The translations under genes were made by a program, and so were the position numbers. From positions 876,001-940,000 of the forward strand of contig NZ_CP035107.1 of NCBI RefSeq assembly GCF_004088395.1: a stretch of DNA of 64,000 nucleotides. Direction: 5' to 3'. Source of the stretch: Ornithobacterium rhinotracheale (GTDB lineage Bacteria; Bacteroidota; Bacteroidia; Flavobacteriales; Weeksellaceae). Of this stretch, positions 43,057 to 52,838 are shown piece after piece (within the stretch, counting starts at the first letter, position 1; each line of letters starts with the position of its first letter). The notes under the pieces were generated by a model, which worked only from the letters and a program-made list of their open reading frames with translations, was not told where the DNA came from and made no database searches.

Positions 43057-45631
43057 AAACCTAATCTTCGGGCTGATTTCTATCCTCGTGATAGCCCTTG
43101 TAGCCCTAGCCTATAATATGCCCGTGCTAAGCGGAAACCAAGCCCTCTTGCAGCCCGACATCGTGAATTATAAGGGCAGCGCCCAGAGTATGCACCAGTA
43201 CCAAGCAGCCACTGGCGAAAAGGTATATTGGAGCGATGCTATGTTTGGCGGAATGCCCACCTACCAAACGGGGGCTAGCTACCCGTATAATATGGTGAAA
43301 AAAATAGACCAAGTCCTTCGATTTTTGCCCCGCCCTGCCGACTATATGTTTTTGCTTTTGGCGGGATTTTTTATGCTTGGTTTAGTCCTATTCAGGAATT
43401 GGAAATATGCCTTAATGGGCGCATTCCTCTTTGGGCTAGGCACATACTTTGTCATCATCATAGAGGCGGGGCATAACTCTAAGGCACACGCCATTGCCTA
43501 CTTTGCACCATTAGCCGCAGGCATCATTCTTTTATTTAAGCGAAAATACATTTTAGGGCTTTTGCTCACCACGCTTTTTATGGCGTTGGAGCTGAATGCT
43601 AATCACCCACAAATGACCTATTATTTTGGCTTTGTGATGGGGCTTTTCATCATTTTTGAAGCGGTGCAGGCCTTTAAGCAAAAGGAAATCAAAGCATTTG
43701 GAATCTCTCTTGGGCTAAGTGCCGTGGCATTATTACTAGCCTTAGGGCTTAATAGCTCTAATTATCTAGCCACCTACGAGTATAGCAAGCTAAGCACGCG
43801 GGGCAAAAATAGCGTAACCCTGCTACAAAATGAGCAAAGCAACCACACGGGGCTAGACAAGGACTACATCACCGCGTGGAGCTATGGCAAGCTAGAAACA
43901 TTAAACCTCTTTATCCCAAACTTTATGGGCGGCGGTTCCACTGAGCCAGAAACTTATAAGGAAAATTTGCAAAAATCCGTTCAGCAGGCAGCGAGCGAGC
44001 TAGCGGCACAGTATGCCGCACAGAATCCGCAAGTGAGCTATGAGCAGATTTACCCACAGGCCTTAGCCGCTATGAGCCAAAACATCAGCGCAATACCCAC
44101 TTATTGGGGCAATCAGCCATTTACCAGTGGTCCAGCTTATCAAGGTGCGGTGGTTGTATTTTTGTTTATTTTGGGCTTATTCTTGGTTAAAGGAAGATAC
44201 AAATGGTGGCTTTTGAGTGCTACGCTGTTGAGTTTTATCCTTGCTTGGGGCAAAAATTTAATGCCACTCACGGAATTTTTCATTGATTATATCCCGTTTT
44301 ATGATAAATTCAGAGCCGTATCCTCTATCTTAGTCATTGCCGAGTTCACTATGCCACTGCTTGCCGCTTTGGCCGTGTACCGCTACTTTAAGGATAAAAC
44401 TTTAAGCCAAGAAACAAAGAAGAAAATCTTGTATTATGCAGGTGGAGGAGTGGTGCTGTTTTTAGCGATTTTGTATGTGGCCGGTGGCAGTATGTTCTCG
44501 TTTACATCTGAGATAGATTCACAATTGCCACAAGCCATGGCAAAAGGCATTAAAGCTGATAGAATTGCGATGTTTAAAGCAGATACTTTGCGCACGATTG
44601 TCTTTGTTGTGCTCACATTAGGTTTGTTTTTATTGTATCAATTCAAGGCTTTAAAACACAAAGAAATCGTGATTGCGGGTATTGCAATTTTAAGTTTAAT
44701 TGATGTTTGGGGCGTGGATAAACGATACTTAAACGATGAAAACTTTATTCCTGCACAATGGGTGAAAAATCCGTTTCCTACACAAATGACCGATCGCATG
44801 ATGCAGGCGGCACAAAGCAATCCGATGGTGATGCAGATTGCATACAAAATCCCGATGAATAATGTTTTAAACCAAATCAAAGAAAACGACAAAGGGCATT
44901 ATCGTGTGTTTAACCGAGCAGTCAATACATTCAATGATGCCTCGACATCTTATTTCGTCAATGCAATTGGGGGGTACCACGGTGCTAAATTGCAGAATTA
45001 TCAAAATATCATAGATGTCTATTTTACAAGTGATTCTATCCAGAAAAAACAATTGGGCTTAAGCGCTCATTCGCTTGAAAACATCTTAAATATGCTCAAT
45101 ACGCGCTACATCATAGCAGGCAGCCCGCAGGAGCCGCAGGTGGTGGAAAACCCCAATGCCGCAGGAAATGCTTGGTTTGTGCAGCAAGTAATTAAAGTAA
45201 AAGATGACAACGAGTCTATTGTGAAAATTGGACAAATCGACATCAAAAATCAAGCGGTAGTTAATAATTTTTCAGCGAATAAAAATTATTCTTCTGCCAA
45301 TGCTAATATTGAATTGACAAAGTATTTACCATTTGAAATCCATTATACTAGCGAGAATGCTAATGATGGTTTTGCGGTATTTTCTGAAGTGTTTTATGAT
45401 CAAGGCTGGCAAGCGAGCATCGACGGAAAAGAAGCACCAATCGTGCAGACTAACTATTTCCTTCGTGGGCTTGAAATTCCTAAAGGTAAACACGAAATTG
45501 TTTTCAAATTTGAACCAAAATCCATTCAATTAGGTTCTATAATCACTTTGGCAAGCAATGTGATTTTTGCCTTATTGATTCTGGGTAGCGGTTTCTATTT
45601 TTACAAAAGCAGAAAAGAGAAAAATGCTTAA
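43043..45631 (+). CDS. YfhO-family polytopic membrane protein
   Basis: 862 residues from ATG 43043 (MKLSKNLIFGLISIL); ATG 43037 is possible. About twelve spans in the first two-thirds with short loops, GT-C-like in plan, and a C-terminal periplasmic beta domain (YHGAKLQNYQNIIDVYF, FYDQGWQASIDGKEA). Bacillus YfhO is linked to lipoteichoic acid glycosylation; Bacteroidota members probably move or transfer sugar or lipid groups across the membrane. Precise role unknown. Confidence 0.85.
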   Translation: MKLSKNLIFGLISILVIALVALAYNMPVLSGNQALLQPDIVNYKGSAQSMHQYQAATGEKVYWSDAMFGGMPTYQTGASYPYNMVKKIDQVLRFLPRPADYMFLLLAGFFMLGLVLFRNWKYALMGAFLFGLGTYFVIIIEAGHNSKAHAIAYFAPLAAGIILLFKRKYILGLLLTTLFMALELNANHPQMTYYFGFVMGLFIIFEAVQAFKQKEIKAFGISLGLSAVALLLALGLNSSNYLATYEYSKLSTRGKNSVTLLQNEQSNHTGLDKDYITAWSYGKLETLNLFIPNFMGGGSTEPETYKENLQKSVQQAASELAAQYAAQNPQVSYEQIYPQALAAMSQNISAIPTYWGNQPFTSGPAYQGAVVVFLFILGLFLVKGRYKWWLLSATLLSFILAWGKNLMPLTEFFIDYIPFYDKFRAVSSILVIAEFTMPLLAALAVYRYFKDKTLSQETKKKILYYAGGGVVLFLAILYVAGGSMFSFTSEIDSQLPQAMAKGIKADRIAMFKADTLRTIVFVVLTLGLFLLYQFKALKHKEIVIAGIAILSLIDVWGVDKRYLNDENFIPAQWVKNPFPTQMTDRMMQAAQSNPMVMQIAYKIPMNNVLNQIKENDKGHYRVFNRAVNTFNDASTSYFVNAIGGYHGAKLQNYQNIIDVYFTSDSIQKKQLGLSAHSLENILNMLNTRYIIAGSPQEPQVVENPNAAGNAWFVQQVIKVKDDNESIVKIGQIDIKNQAVVNNFSANKNYSSANANIELTKYLPFEIHYTSENANDGFAVFSEVFYDQGWQASIDGKEAPIVQTNYFLRGLEIPKGKHEIVFKFEPKSIQLGSIITLASNVIFALLILGSGFYFYKSRKEKNA

Positions 45632-45655
45632 AAATTGAATTTCCCTATACTATAA

Positions 45656-45690
45656 AAAGTGCGAGATATTTTCCACCTTGCACTTTCTTT
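45656..45690. terminator. Bidirectional terminator after YfhO and thioredoxin genes
   Basis: AAAGTGC (45656-45662) pairs with GCACTTT (45680-45686); A-run before and T-rich stretch after. Confidence 0.7.
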
Positions 45691-45705
45691 ATTCTTGATT
45701 TTTTT

Positions 45706-46095
45706 CTACTCTTCGGTTTCAAAATCTTCGGCAAATTCTTGCACTTTTTGCAGTAATTCGTTGTAGGGAAGAAGCCCCGAAGAGTGTTCTAAAACGCTTT
45801 GTTCATGAATGAACAAAAGACTCGGTGTGCTACGTATTTTAAACATTTCGGCTAAGCGTGGATTGACCTCTATGTCGACTTTTCCTATTTTTACTTTTTG
45901 TGCTAAATCTTGATTTTCTTTAACCAAACGAGTAATCAGCGAGCTCATCACTTGGCATGGCTGGCACCAGCTGGCGTAAAAGTCAAGCACAACGGGCAAA
46001 TTGCTTTCGGCAATTTCTTGGTTAAAGTTGGCTTCGTTGATTTCGAGGGCTTTGATGCTTTTATTCTTTGAACTAAAAATATTAAATAATCTCAT
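45706..46095 (-). CDS. Thioredoxin-fold protein
   Basis: 129 residues. Thioredoxin core with active site WCQPCQ (Cys near residues 43 and 46), VVLDFYASW before it and KIRSTPSLLFI with the cis-Pro after it. The ~20-residue N-terminal extension (FSSKNKSIKALEINE) is unlike TrxA. General disulfide reductase role in the cytoplasm. Three bases downstream of the HAD gene. Confidence 0.88.
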   Translation of the reverse strand: MRLFNIFSSKNKSIKALEINEANFNQEIAESNLPVVLDFYASWCQPCQVMSSLITRLVKENQDLAQKVKIGKVDIEVNPRLAEMFKIRSTPSLLFIHEQSVLEHSSGLLPYNELLQKVQEFAEDFETEE

Positions 46096-46098
46096 TTT

Positions 46099-46701
46099 TT
46101 ATAATAAGTTTAAATCTTCTAAATCTTTTCTCAGTTTTTCTGGCGATGTAAATTGAATGGCGTTGATGTCTTGCGCTTGTGCGGCTTTTACATTGTCCAA
46201 ATTATCGTCAATAAACAAACATTTTTCAGGTGTTAAGCTATAGCGATTAAGCAAAACTTGGTAAATTTCAGGTTCAGGTTTAATGAGTTTTTCTTCGCCA
46301 GAAACTACAATTCCTTTAAAAAGCGAAAAGAAATCATATCGGTTGTAGGCAATGTTAATGGATTCGGCGGACCAATTGGTGAGCCCGTATAAAGGATATT
46401 TCTGGTGTAATTCTTTCAGAATTTCTACCGTTCCAGGAATGTCAGATTTCAACATATCTTCCCATTCTCCATAGAATTTAGCGATCATTTCGCTATGTTC
46501 AGGAAATTGATTTTGAAGGATTTTTGTGGCTTCGGCAAAACTTCTTCCGCGATCTTGCTCCATATTCCACTCATCGGTACAGACATTGGCGAGAAACCAT
46601 TCCATTTCTTCCTCCGTGTCGAAGTACTTTTGAAATACATAACGCGGGTTCCAGTCTACCAGAACACCACCGAAATCAAATATAATAGTATCAATATTCA
46701 T
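46099..46701 (-). CDS. HAD-superfamily hydrolase
   Basis: 200 residues. HAD motifs: DFGGVLVDWN (the family has Phe-Gly where DxDxT is usual, with the nucleophile Asp at residue 9), LTNWS with the motif-II Thr, EKLIKPEPEIY with motif-III Lys, and FIDDNLDNV. Likely epoxide-hydrolase-like/haloacid-dehalogenase-like phosphatase of YihX type. Substrate unknown. Confidence 0.87.
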   Translation of the reverse strand: MNIDTIIFDFGGVLVDWNPRYVFQKYFDTEEEMEWFLANVCTDEWNMEQDRGRSFAEATKILQNQFPEHSEMIAKFYGEWEDMLKSDIPGTVEILKELHQKYPLYGLTNWSAESINIAYNRYDFFSLFKGIVVSGEEKLIKPEPEIYQVLLNRYSLTPEKCLFIDDNLDNVKAAQAQDINAIQFTSPEKLRKDLEDLNLL

Positions 46702-46790
46702 AGTTTAAATTTGGGGTAAAGATAAAAAATAAAGCCGTCTTTTTGCAATGAAAAAAACGACTTTATAAGTGATTTTATATGAGTTTAGAC

Positions 46791-48242
46791 TTAGCCCACG
46801 CTACCCTCTAAACTGATTTCAAGTAATTTTTGCGCCTCTACGGCAAATTCCATAGGAAGTTTGTTTAAAACCTCTTTGCTAAATCCGTTTACAATGAGCG
46901 CGATGGCTTTTTCTTCATCAATTCCACGCTGATTGCAGTAGAAAATTTGGTCTTCCCCGATTTTAGAAGTCGTGGCTTCGTGCTCAAGTTTAGCCGTGCT
47001 GTTTTTGATATCGATATAAGGGAAGGTATGCGCCCCGCACTTATTGCCCATTAGCAGGGAGTCGCACTGAGAGAAGTTTCGTGCGTTTTGTGCATTTTTG
47101 GCCACCTTTACCAGTCCGCGGTAGCTATTTTGAGATTTTCCTGCGGAGATTCCTTTGGAGATAATGGTGGATTTAGTGTTTTTCCCAAGGTGAATCATCT
47201 TGGTACCTGTATCGGCCTGCTGGTGGTGATTGGTTACAGCAATTGAGTAAAATTCCCCAATTGAGTTGTCGCCTTTTAGTATGCAGCTCGGGTATTTCCA
47301 AGTAACGGCAGAGCCTGTTTCTACCTGTGTCCAAGAGACTTTTGCATTCTTTTCAGCAAGGGCTCTTTTGGTTACGAAGTTGTAAATTCCGCCTTTTCCA
47401 TCTTTATCCCCAGGGAACCAGTTTTGCACGGTGGAGTATTTAATTTCCGCATCATCAAGCGCGATAAGCTCTACCACAGCGGCGTGCAATTGGTTTTCGT
47501 CGCGCTGAGGCGCGGTACACCCCTCTAAGTATGAGACATAAGCGCCCTCATCGGCTATCACAAGGGTGCGTTCAAACTGCCCAGTACCCGCCTGATTGAT
47601 ACGGAAGTAGGTGGAAAGCTCCATCGGGCATCGCACGCCTTTGGGGATATAGCAGAAAGAGCCATCGGAGAAAACGGCAGAGTTTAAGGCAGCGTAAAAG
47701 TTATCTCCACGCGGAACGACTTTACCCAGATATTTTTTTACTAAATCAGGGTGCTCCTTAATGGCTTCACTCATAGACATAAAGATGATTCCTTTTTCAG
47801 CCAAAGTTTCGCTAAAAGTGGTTTTTACAGATACGGAATCTATCACCGCATCTACTGCCACGCCGCTTAATCTTTTCTGCTCTTCAAGCGAAATGCCTAA
47901 TTTCTCAAAAGTCTTTAAAAGCTCAGGGTCTACCTCGTCAAGCGAGTTGAGCTGTTTCTGTTTTTTAGGTGCGGCATAGTATTGAATGGCTTGGAAGTCA
48001 GGTTTTTCATAGTTTACATTAGCCCAGTCAGGCTCTTCCATAGTGAGCCAAATTCGGTAAGCTTCTAGGCGCCATTCGGTCATCCATTCGGGTTCATTTT
48101 TTCGTTTGGAAATCTTGCGAATGATGTCTTCATTTAGCCCTTTGGGAAAGTCCTCGTACTCCACATCGGTTGTCCAGCCAAATTTGTACTCTTTGCCTGA
48201 TTCTAGTTCTTCTCTTAAATCGTCTTCGGTATATTTTGACAT
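46791..48242 (-). CDS. sufB: Fe-S cluster assembly protein SufB
   Basis: 483 residues, normal length. Scaffold subunit of SufBC2D. Features: [20 protein letters not shown], the beta-helix core with [10 protein letters not shown] and the conserved Cys in [12 protein letters not shown], and the C-terminal [14 protein letters not shown]. Thirty bases after the A-type carrier gene. In most Flavobacteriia sufC, sufD and sufS follow; here a 90-bp gap and an unrelated HAD gene follow instead. Confidence 0.95.
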   Translation of the reverse strand: MSKYTEDDLREELESGKEYKFGWTTDVEYEDFPKGLNEDIIRKISKRKNEPEWMTEWRLEAYRIWLTMEEPDWANVNYEKPDFQAIQYYAAPKKQKQLNSLDEVDPELLKTFEKLGISLEEQKRLSGVAVDAVIDSVSVKTTFSETLAEKGIIFMSMSEAIKEHPDLVKKYLGKVVPRGDNFYAALNSAVFSDGSFCYIPKGVRCPMELSTYFRINQAGTGQFERTLVIADEGAYVSYLEGCTAPQRDENQLHAAVVELIALDDAEIKYSTVQNWFPGDKDGKGGIYNFVTKRALAEKNAKVSWTQVETGSAVTWKYPSCILKGDNSIGEFYSIAVTNHHQQADTGTKMIHLGKNTKSTIISKGISAGKSQNSYRGLVKVAKNAQNARNFSQCDSLLMGNKCGAHTFPYIDIKNSTAKLEHEATTSKIGEDQIFYCNQRGIDEEKAIALIVNGFSKEVLNKLPMEFAVEAQKLLEISLEGSVG

Positions 48243-48271
48243 GTTTTTTTTGTATTAAATGTTTGTTTTAA

Positions 48272-48613
48272 TCATAGCGAAAAACTTTCGCCACAGCCAC
48301 AAGTTCTATTCGCATTTGGGTTGTTAAAAACAAAGCCCTTCCCATTTAGCCCGCCAGAATATTCTAGCGTAGTGCCTACAAGGTAGAGGAAGGATTTTTT
48401 ATCTACCAGAATTTTTGCGCCATTATCTTCAAATAATTTATCGTTTTCAGTCTGCTGTGTATCAAAGCTTAAATTGTAAGACAAGCCAGAGCACCCACCG
48501 CTGATTACACCCACGCGCACATAGGCATTATCAAAGGATTTTCCCTCTTCGGAGAGTAGTTGCTCTAATTTGGTTTTAGCTTGTTGAGAAACTTTAATCA
48601 TGATTTTTGTCAA
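48272..48613 (-). CDS. A-type iron-sulfur carrier (SufA/IscA family)
   Basis: 113 residues. Fe-S carrier with the three conserved Cys: SGGCSGLSY (near residue 41) and the C-terminal CGCGESF. First gene of the short suf operon, read before sufB. Exact paralogue (SufA, IscA or ErpA) cannot be set from sequence alone. Confidence 0.92.
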   Translation of the reverse strand: MTKIMIKVSQQAKTKLEQLLSEEGKSFDNAYVRVGVISGGCSGLSYNLSFDTQQTENDKLFEDNGAKILVDKKSFLYLVGTTLEYSGGLNGKGFVFNNPNANRTCGCGESFSL

Positions 48614-48718
48614 TTATTTTTACAAAAGTACAGATTAATTTAAAACTAGTCTAATTTGTAAGCAATATTCTGATGATACGATGATAAATATTTTTTATAA
48701 TAAGTACGCGAGGCGATA

Positions 48719-49693
48719 TTATTTATTGATGTAGCCTAATTTTTCGCGCACTTTCTTCAATGTTTCGTTGGCAATCAGGCTGGCTTTTTCTGCACCCTGC
48801 ATTAGTGCTTCATCAATTTCTGAACGATTGGCTAAAAGTGCATCGAATTTCTCACGAGCCTCTCCGAATTTTTCAGTAATCAGTTCAAAAAGAGCTTGTT
48901 TAGCGTGTCCATATCCGTAGCCACCTTTTGTATAATTCTCCTTCATTTCAGCGATTTGGCTCTCGCTAGCCATCGTTTTGTATAGGTTAAAGACATTGCA
49001 AGAGTGGTAATCTTTGGGAGCTTCTAGTGGAGTGCTATCCGTTTGGATACTCATAATTTGCTTTCTAAGTTGCTTTGCTGGCAGAAAAACATTGATATAA
49101 TTATTGCGTGATTTACTCATTTTCTCGCCATCAATCCCAGGGATATACATTGTGGTTTCATTGGTTTTTCCTTCTGGAATTACGAAAGTTTCGCCCATCA
49201 GGTGATTAAATCTAGCTGCTACATCGCGCGTAATTTCAAGATGCTGCATTTGGTCTTTGCCCACGGGCACCACATTGGCATCATAGAGCAGAATATCGGC
49301 TGCCATCAAAATAGGGTAGGTGAAAAGCCCCCCATTTACATCATCTAGGCGCCCAGCTTTGTCCTTGAAGGAGTGAGCCAAAGTCAATCTCTGGTATGAG
49401 AAAAAGTTTAGCAAATACCATGTGAGCTCAGTACATTGTGGTACATCGGATTGGCGGTAAAAGACGGATTTAGAGGTGTCTAAACCTAGTGCAAGCCAAG
49501 CGGCAGCAGTTTGGTAAGTGTTTTCTTTCAAAGTCTGAGCATCTTTAATTTGCGTTAAAGAATGCAAGTCTGCAATGAATAAAAAACTTTCATTTTTCTC
49601 ATCTTTTGCCATCTCAATGGCGGGTAGAATTGCGCCCAAAATATTTCCTAAATGGGGCGTTCCTGTACTTTGTAGGCCGGTTAATACACGCAT
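48719..49693 (-). CDS. trpS: Tryptophanyl-tRNA synthetase
   Basis: 324 residues. Class I synthetase charging tRNA-Trp. Start MRVLTGLQSTGTPHLGN holds the HIGH-type motif, GKDQMQHLEITRDVA is the tRNA/Trp region, and KMSKSRNNYI is the KMSKS loop. Length normal. No leader peptide seen. Confidence 0.95.
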   Translation of the reverse strand: MRVLTGLQSTGTPHLGNILGAILPAIEMAKDEKNESFLFIADLHSLTQIKDAQTLKENTYQTAAAWLALGLDTSKSVFYRQSDVPQCTELTWYLLNFFSYQRLTLAHSFKDKAGRLDDVNGGLFTYPILMAADILLYDANVVPVGKDQMQHLEITRDVAARFNHLMGETFVIPEGKTNETTMYIPGIDGEKMSKSRNNYINVFLPAKQLRKQIMSIQTDSTPLEAPKDYHSCNVFNLYKTMASESQIAEMKENYTKGGYGYGHAKQALFELITEKFGEAREKFDALLANRSEIDEALMQGAEKASLIANETLKKVREKLGYINK

Positions 49694-50031
49694 TTTTATA
49701 TGTTTTATTAAACAAAAATTGTAGACTCTAGAGAAAAAGATTTTCGTGAGATTTACAATTTTTATTGAAACTTTTTAAGTTATGTAATATATTCGTTTAG
49801 ATGGCTATTGCTACCACAATTTCGCGAAGTTACGATATCTTTACTTTTTATACAAATTCCTATTTTTAGACCTGTTTCTGACTTTAATTGTAAAAACTTA
49901 AATAAATAATATTTAACTGAAAAATAATTTAAAATTTAACTTTTTTGAATCGTTTTGGTCTGAAGTTTGTAACTTAATTATATATCTCTTTAACATTTAA
50001 ACTTAATTATTTAAATATCTTAAAAAATGTC
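49694..50031. other. AT-rich intergenic region between trpS and SIMPL gene
   Basis: 338 bp between divergent genes. Very AT-rich. I saw no tRNA, clear promoter pair or hairpin. It presumably holds both promoters, but I could not fit a TTG / TAnnTTTG pair. Confidence 0.6.
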
Positions 50032-50766
50032 ATGAAAAGTAAATTAGTCATTTCAGTAATCATCGCCACACTTGGGTTGATTATTGCAACATGGGTTTTT
50101 GGCGTATCGCTTAAAAACAGAAACGAAAAACAAAACACAATTTCTGTTACAGGACTGGGAACGAAGCAGTTTACCTCTGATTTGATTACATGGTCGGGTA
50201 AATTTTCTACCACGGGCATTAACTTAAAAGAAGTCTATGATGCCTTGGCAAAAGACAAATCGGTTATTTACAACTATTTGATTTCTAAAGGGGTGAAATC
50301 TGAAGAAATTGTATTTTCTGCAGTAAATATTGAGAAAGAATATGATTATGAAACCAATAGCGATGGTTCGTCTCGCCGAGTATTCACGGGTTATGAATTG
50401 ACTCAAAGCGTCTCGATTGAAAGCCAAGAGGTGTCTAAAATTGAAAATTTGTCAAGAGATATTACCGAAATTATAAATCAAGGAATTGAATTTACATCGT
50501 CTTCGCCTAAATATTTTTATACCAAATTAGCTGAAGTGAAGCAAGATATGATTGCCAACGCGACCAAGGATGCTAAAGAGCGTGCAGAAAAAATTGCAAA
50601 TAATGCAGGTAGCAAACTTGGGAAACTTAAAAAGGCATCGATGGGAGTGATCCAGATCACAGCACCAAACTCTGATGAAGATTTCTCATACGGCGGAACA
50701 TTTAATACAGCTTCTAAAGAAAAAGAAGCGAGCATCACTATCCGATTGGAGTATAATGTGGATTAA
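50032..50766 (+). CDS. SIMPL-domain (DUF541) protein
   Basis: 244 residues. One N-terminal span (LVISVIIATLGLIIATWVFG) anchors a periplasmic SIMPL domain beginning ISVTGLGTKQF and ending EASITIRLEYNVD. SIMPL/DUF541 proteins are linked to stress tolerance and outer-membrane functions; no enzymatic activity known. Followed by a bidirectional terminator. Confidence 0.85.
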   Translation: MKSKLVISVIIATLGLIIATWVFGVSLKNRNEKQNTISVTGLGTKQFTSDLITWSGKFSTTGINLKEVYDALAKDKSVIYNYLISKGVKSEEIVFSAVNIEKEYDYETNSDGSSRRVFTGYELTQSVSIESQEVSKIENLSRDITEIINQGIEFTSSSPKYFYTKLAEVKQDMIANATKDAKERAEKIANNAGSKLGKLKKASMGVIQITAPNSDEDFSYGGTFNTASKEKEASITIRLEYNVD

Positions 50767-50787
50767 ATGTATTTGGTTATTAACGAA

Positions 50788-50819
50788 AAAAAAGCTTTTT
50801 CCTTGGAGAAAGCTTTTTT
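50788..50819. terminator. Bidirectional terminator between SIMPL gene and lspA
   Basis: AAAAAAGCTTT (50788-50798) pairs with AAAGCTTTTTT (50809-50819), ten-base loop. Confidence 0.8.
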
Positions 50820-50839
50820 GTTTTTACACCCTATAAAAT

Positions 50840-51469
50840 TTAATGAAATGCCTTTTTCTGGAAAATTAAGAGCAATGCGCCCCCTACCGAAATGGCGCTA
50901 TCTGCCACATTAAACACAGGTGAAAAGAAAACGCCCTCCGTGCCACCAATGATAGGGATTGCATCCGGAATATAGTAGCTAAACAATGGGAAGTAAAGCA
51001 TATCCACTACACAGCCCTGAAATAGCGGTGCATAGCCCTCAAAATTTAACTGAGATACGCCAGCATACCAGCGGTTCCATTGAAGGAGTTCGGTGTTCCA
51101 AGTGGTGCCAGAATCGAACATTATGCCATAAAAAGTGCTATCAATCACATTGCCTAGCGCACCTGCCAAAATGAACGACATAGGTATGGCGAAGTAATTG
51201 TTTTTCATATATTTTTTCCACGGTCCTATAGTCACTGCCCAAACGATAGCTCCACACATTACCCAGCGCAAAATCGCTAAAAGAGACTTGCCGAGTGGCC
51301 CACCCCAGTTCATGCCATATGCCATGCCAGGGTTCTCCACAAATACGATTTTAAACCAATCAAAAATATCAAAGGCTTCGCTATTGATGCCAAAATGTGT
51401 TTTAATGTAGATTTTAGAAACTTGATCTATGATTACGATGATAATCGCAATGATTGCAAACTTTTTCAA
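50840..51469 (-). CDS. lspA: Lipoprotein signal peptidase (signal peptidase II)
   Basis: About 209 residues from a TTG at 51469 giving MKKFAIIAIIIVIIDQVSK; another TTG at 51496 would add nine residues; no ATG fits. Cuts signal peptides of prolipoproteins in the inner membrane. Catalytic Asp residues in AGALGNVIDSTFYG (span 3) and FNVADSAISVGGA (span 4); FVENPGMAYGM is also typical. Longer than the usual ~160-170 by an insert between spans 3 and 4 (around WNTELLQWNRWYAG), common in Bacteroidota. Confidence 0.9.
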   Translation of the reverse strand: MKKFAIIAIIIVIIDQVSKIYIKTHFGINSEAFDIFDWFKIVFVENPGMAYGMNWGGPLGKSLLAILRWVMCGAIVWAVTIGPWKKYMKNNYFAIPMSFILAGALGNVIDSTFYGIMFDSGTTWNTELLQWNRWYAGVSQLNFEGYAPLFQGCVVDMLYFPLFSYYIPDAIPIIGGTEGVFFSPVFNVADSAISVGGALLLIFQKKAFH

Positions 51470-51651
51470 ATTGTATATAATTAATATAGGTGGCAAATTT
51501 AATAAAAAAAACTTAAATATTTCAAGATTTAATTATGATGCTATTGTGATATAATGTGTTTGAAAAATGGGATTTTGTTATATTTTCTAGTCTGAGTATG
51601 GAATATAAAAGCCTACGCTGGAAAAGATTATAAATAAAAAGTGTAAAAAAA

Positions 51652-51682
51652 TTTGTAGGGTTAAAAGTTTTTCTTACATTTG
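51652..51682 (+). promoter_or_regulatory. Promoter of rplM-rpsI
   Basis: TTTG at 51652-51655 and TACATTTG at 51675-51682, 23 bases apart, a perfect Bacteroidota pair. The start codon follows 50 bases later. Confidence 0.75.
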
Positions 51683-51732
51683 CAACCCGATTTTATCCAA
51701 AAGTACATAATAATTATTTAAAAATCAAAAAG

Positions 51733-52188
51733 GTGGATACACTAAGTTATAAGACAATATCAGCAAATAAGCAAACCGCTAACAAAGAGTGGTTGTTGGT
51801 AGATGCAGAAGGGCAGTCTCTAGGGCGTTTAGCATCTAAGGTAGCTAAATTACTAAGAGGTAAGCATAAGCCTAATTTTACCCCACACGCAGATTGTGGA
51901 GATTATGTAGTAGTAATAAATGCAGATAAAATCAACTTGACCGGAAATAAATGGTCTGATAAAGTTTACCAAAGATATACTGGATTTCCAGGTGGGCAAA
52001 GAAGCATTACGGCAAAGCAATTCTTTGCAAAAGATGCTACTGGATTGGTAGAAAAAGCAATTAAAGGTATGCTTCCTAAAAATAAATTAGGTAGAGCAAT
52101 TCTTAAAAATGTGAAGATTTACGAAGGTGCAGAGCATGAGCAAACTGCACAGCAACCAAGAATAATTGATATAAACGAATTCAAATAA
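51733..52188 (+). CDS. rplM: 50S ribosomal protein L13
   Basis: 151 residues. Start is GTG 51733 (MDTLSYKTISANKQTANKEW). Core LVDAEGQSLGRLASKVAKLL, GDYVVVINADKI and MLPKNKLGRAILKNVKIYEG match L13. Early-assembly protein of the large subunit. Five bases before rpsI. Confidence 0.97.
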   Translation: MDTLSYKTISANKQTANKEWLLVDAEGQSLGRLASKVAKLLRGKHKPNFTPHADCGDYVVVINADKINLTGNKWSDKVYQRYTGFPGGQRSITAKQFFAKDATGLVEKAIKGMLPKNKLGRAILKNVKIYEGAEHEQTAQQPRIIDINEFK

Positions 52189-52193
52189 AATAT

Positions 52194-52580
52194 ATGGCTA
52201 TCACTCATAAAATAGGGCGTAGAAAAACATCTGTTGCTAGAGCCTATATCCAAGAAGGAAAGGGAGAAATCACAATCAATGGGCGTGATTTAGAAGCTTA
52301 TTTTGGTACAGATGTGTTAAGATATAAAGTATTGCAACCTTTCGTGATTACTGAGACTGTAGACCAGTACGATGTAAATGTATTAGTACACGGTGGTGGT
52401 ATCACTGGGCAAGCTGAGGCTATCAGAATGGCTTTATCTCGTGCACTTTGCGAAGTGAACCAAGAGTTTAGAGCATTGTTGAAACCAGAAGGATTGCTTA
52501 CTCGTGACCCAAGAATGGTTGAGCGTAAAAAATACGGACAGAAGAAAGCTCGTAAGAGATTCCAATTCTCAAAACGTTAA
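52194..52580 (+). CDS. rpsI: 30S ribosomal protein S9
   Basis: 128 residues. IGRRKTSVARAYIQEGKGEI at the start and the C-terminal KKYGQKKARKRFQFSKR whose final Lys-Arg reaches the P-site tRNA. Co-transcribed with rplM, as in most bacteria. Confidence 0.97.
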   Translation: MAITHKIGRRKTSVARAYIQEGKGEITINGRDLEAYFGTDVLRYKVLQPFVITETVDQYDVNVLVHGGGITGQAEAIRMALSRALCEVNQEFRALLKPEGLLTRDPRMVERKKYGQKKARKRFQFSKR

Positions 52581-52629
52581 TCAATCCTCTGTTGGGAAAA
52601 TATATTTTCAGTTTTTTGAAAGAAAAATT

Positions 52630-52664
52630 AGTTTGCTTAGTCTTTGTACTAGGCAAACTTTTCC
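52630..52664 (+). terminator. Terminator of rplM-rpsI
   Basis: AGTTTGCTTAGT (52630-52641) pairs with ACTAGGCAAACT (52648-52659) with one G-U pair, then TTTCC. Confidence 0.8.
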
Positions 52665-52730
52665 TATTTAAATTAATGAATATTTTTCTAAATTCAAACT
52701 AAATAATTAATTAAAATAAAAACAAAAGCC

Positions 52731-52820
52731 GGTTAGTTTAGCATCCAAATGCAGCGGGCGATTGCGATAAAAGTATGACCACCACTGGATTGATTGCTGA
52801 TTAGCGGAAAGTAAACTAAT
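52731..52820 (+). promoter_or_regulatory. Structured leader of rpsB, candidate S2 autoregulation site
   Basis: A GC-richer island inside very AT-rich DNA just before rpsB. Closing stem TTAGTTTA (52733-52740) with TAAACTAA (52812-52819), next stem ATCCA (52743-52747) with TGGAT (52796-52800), unpaired inner part with further short pairs. It ends 19 bases before the ATG. Ribosomal protein S2 is known to repress its own operon through the leader in other bacteria; a like role here is inference. Confidence 0.5.
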
Positions 52821-52838
52821 TAAAACAAATTAAAAAAA

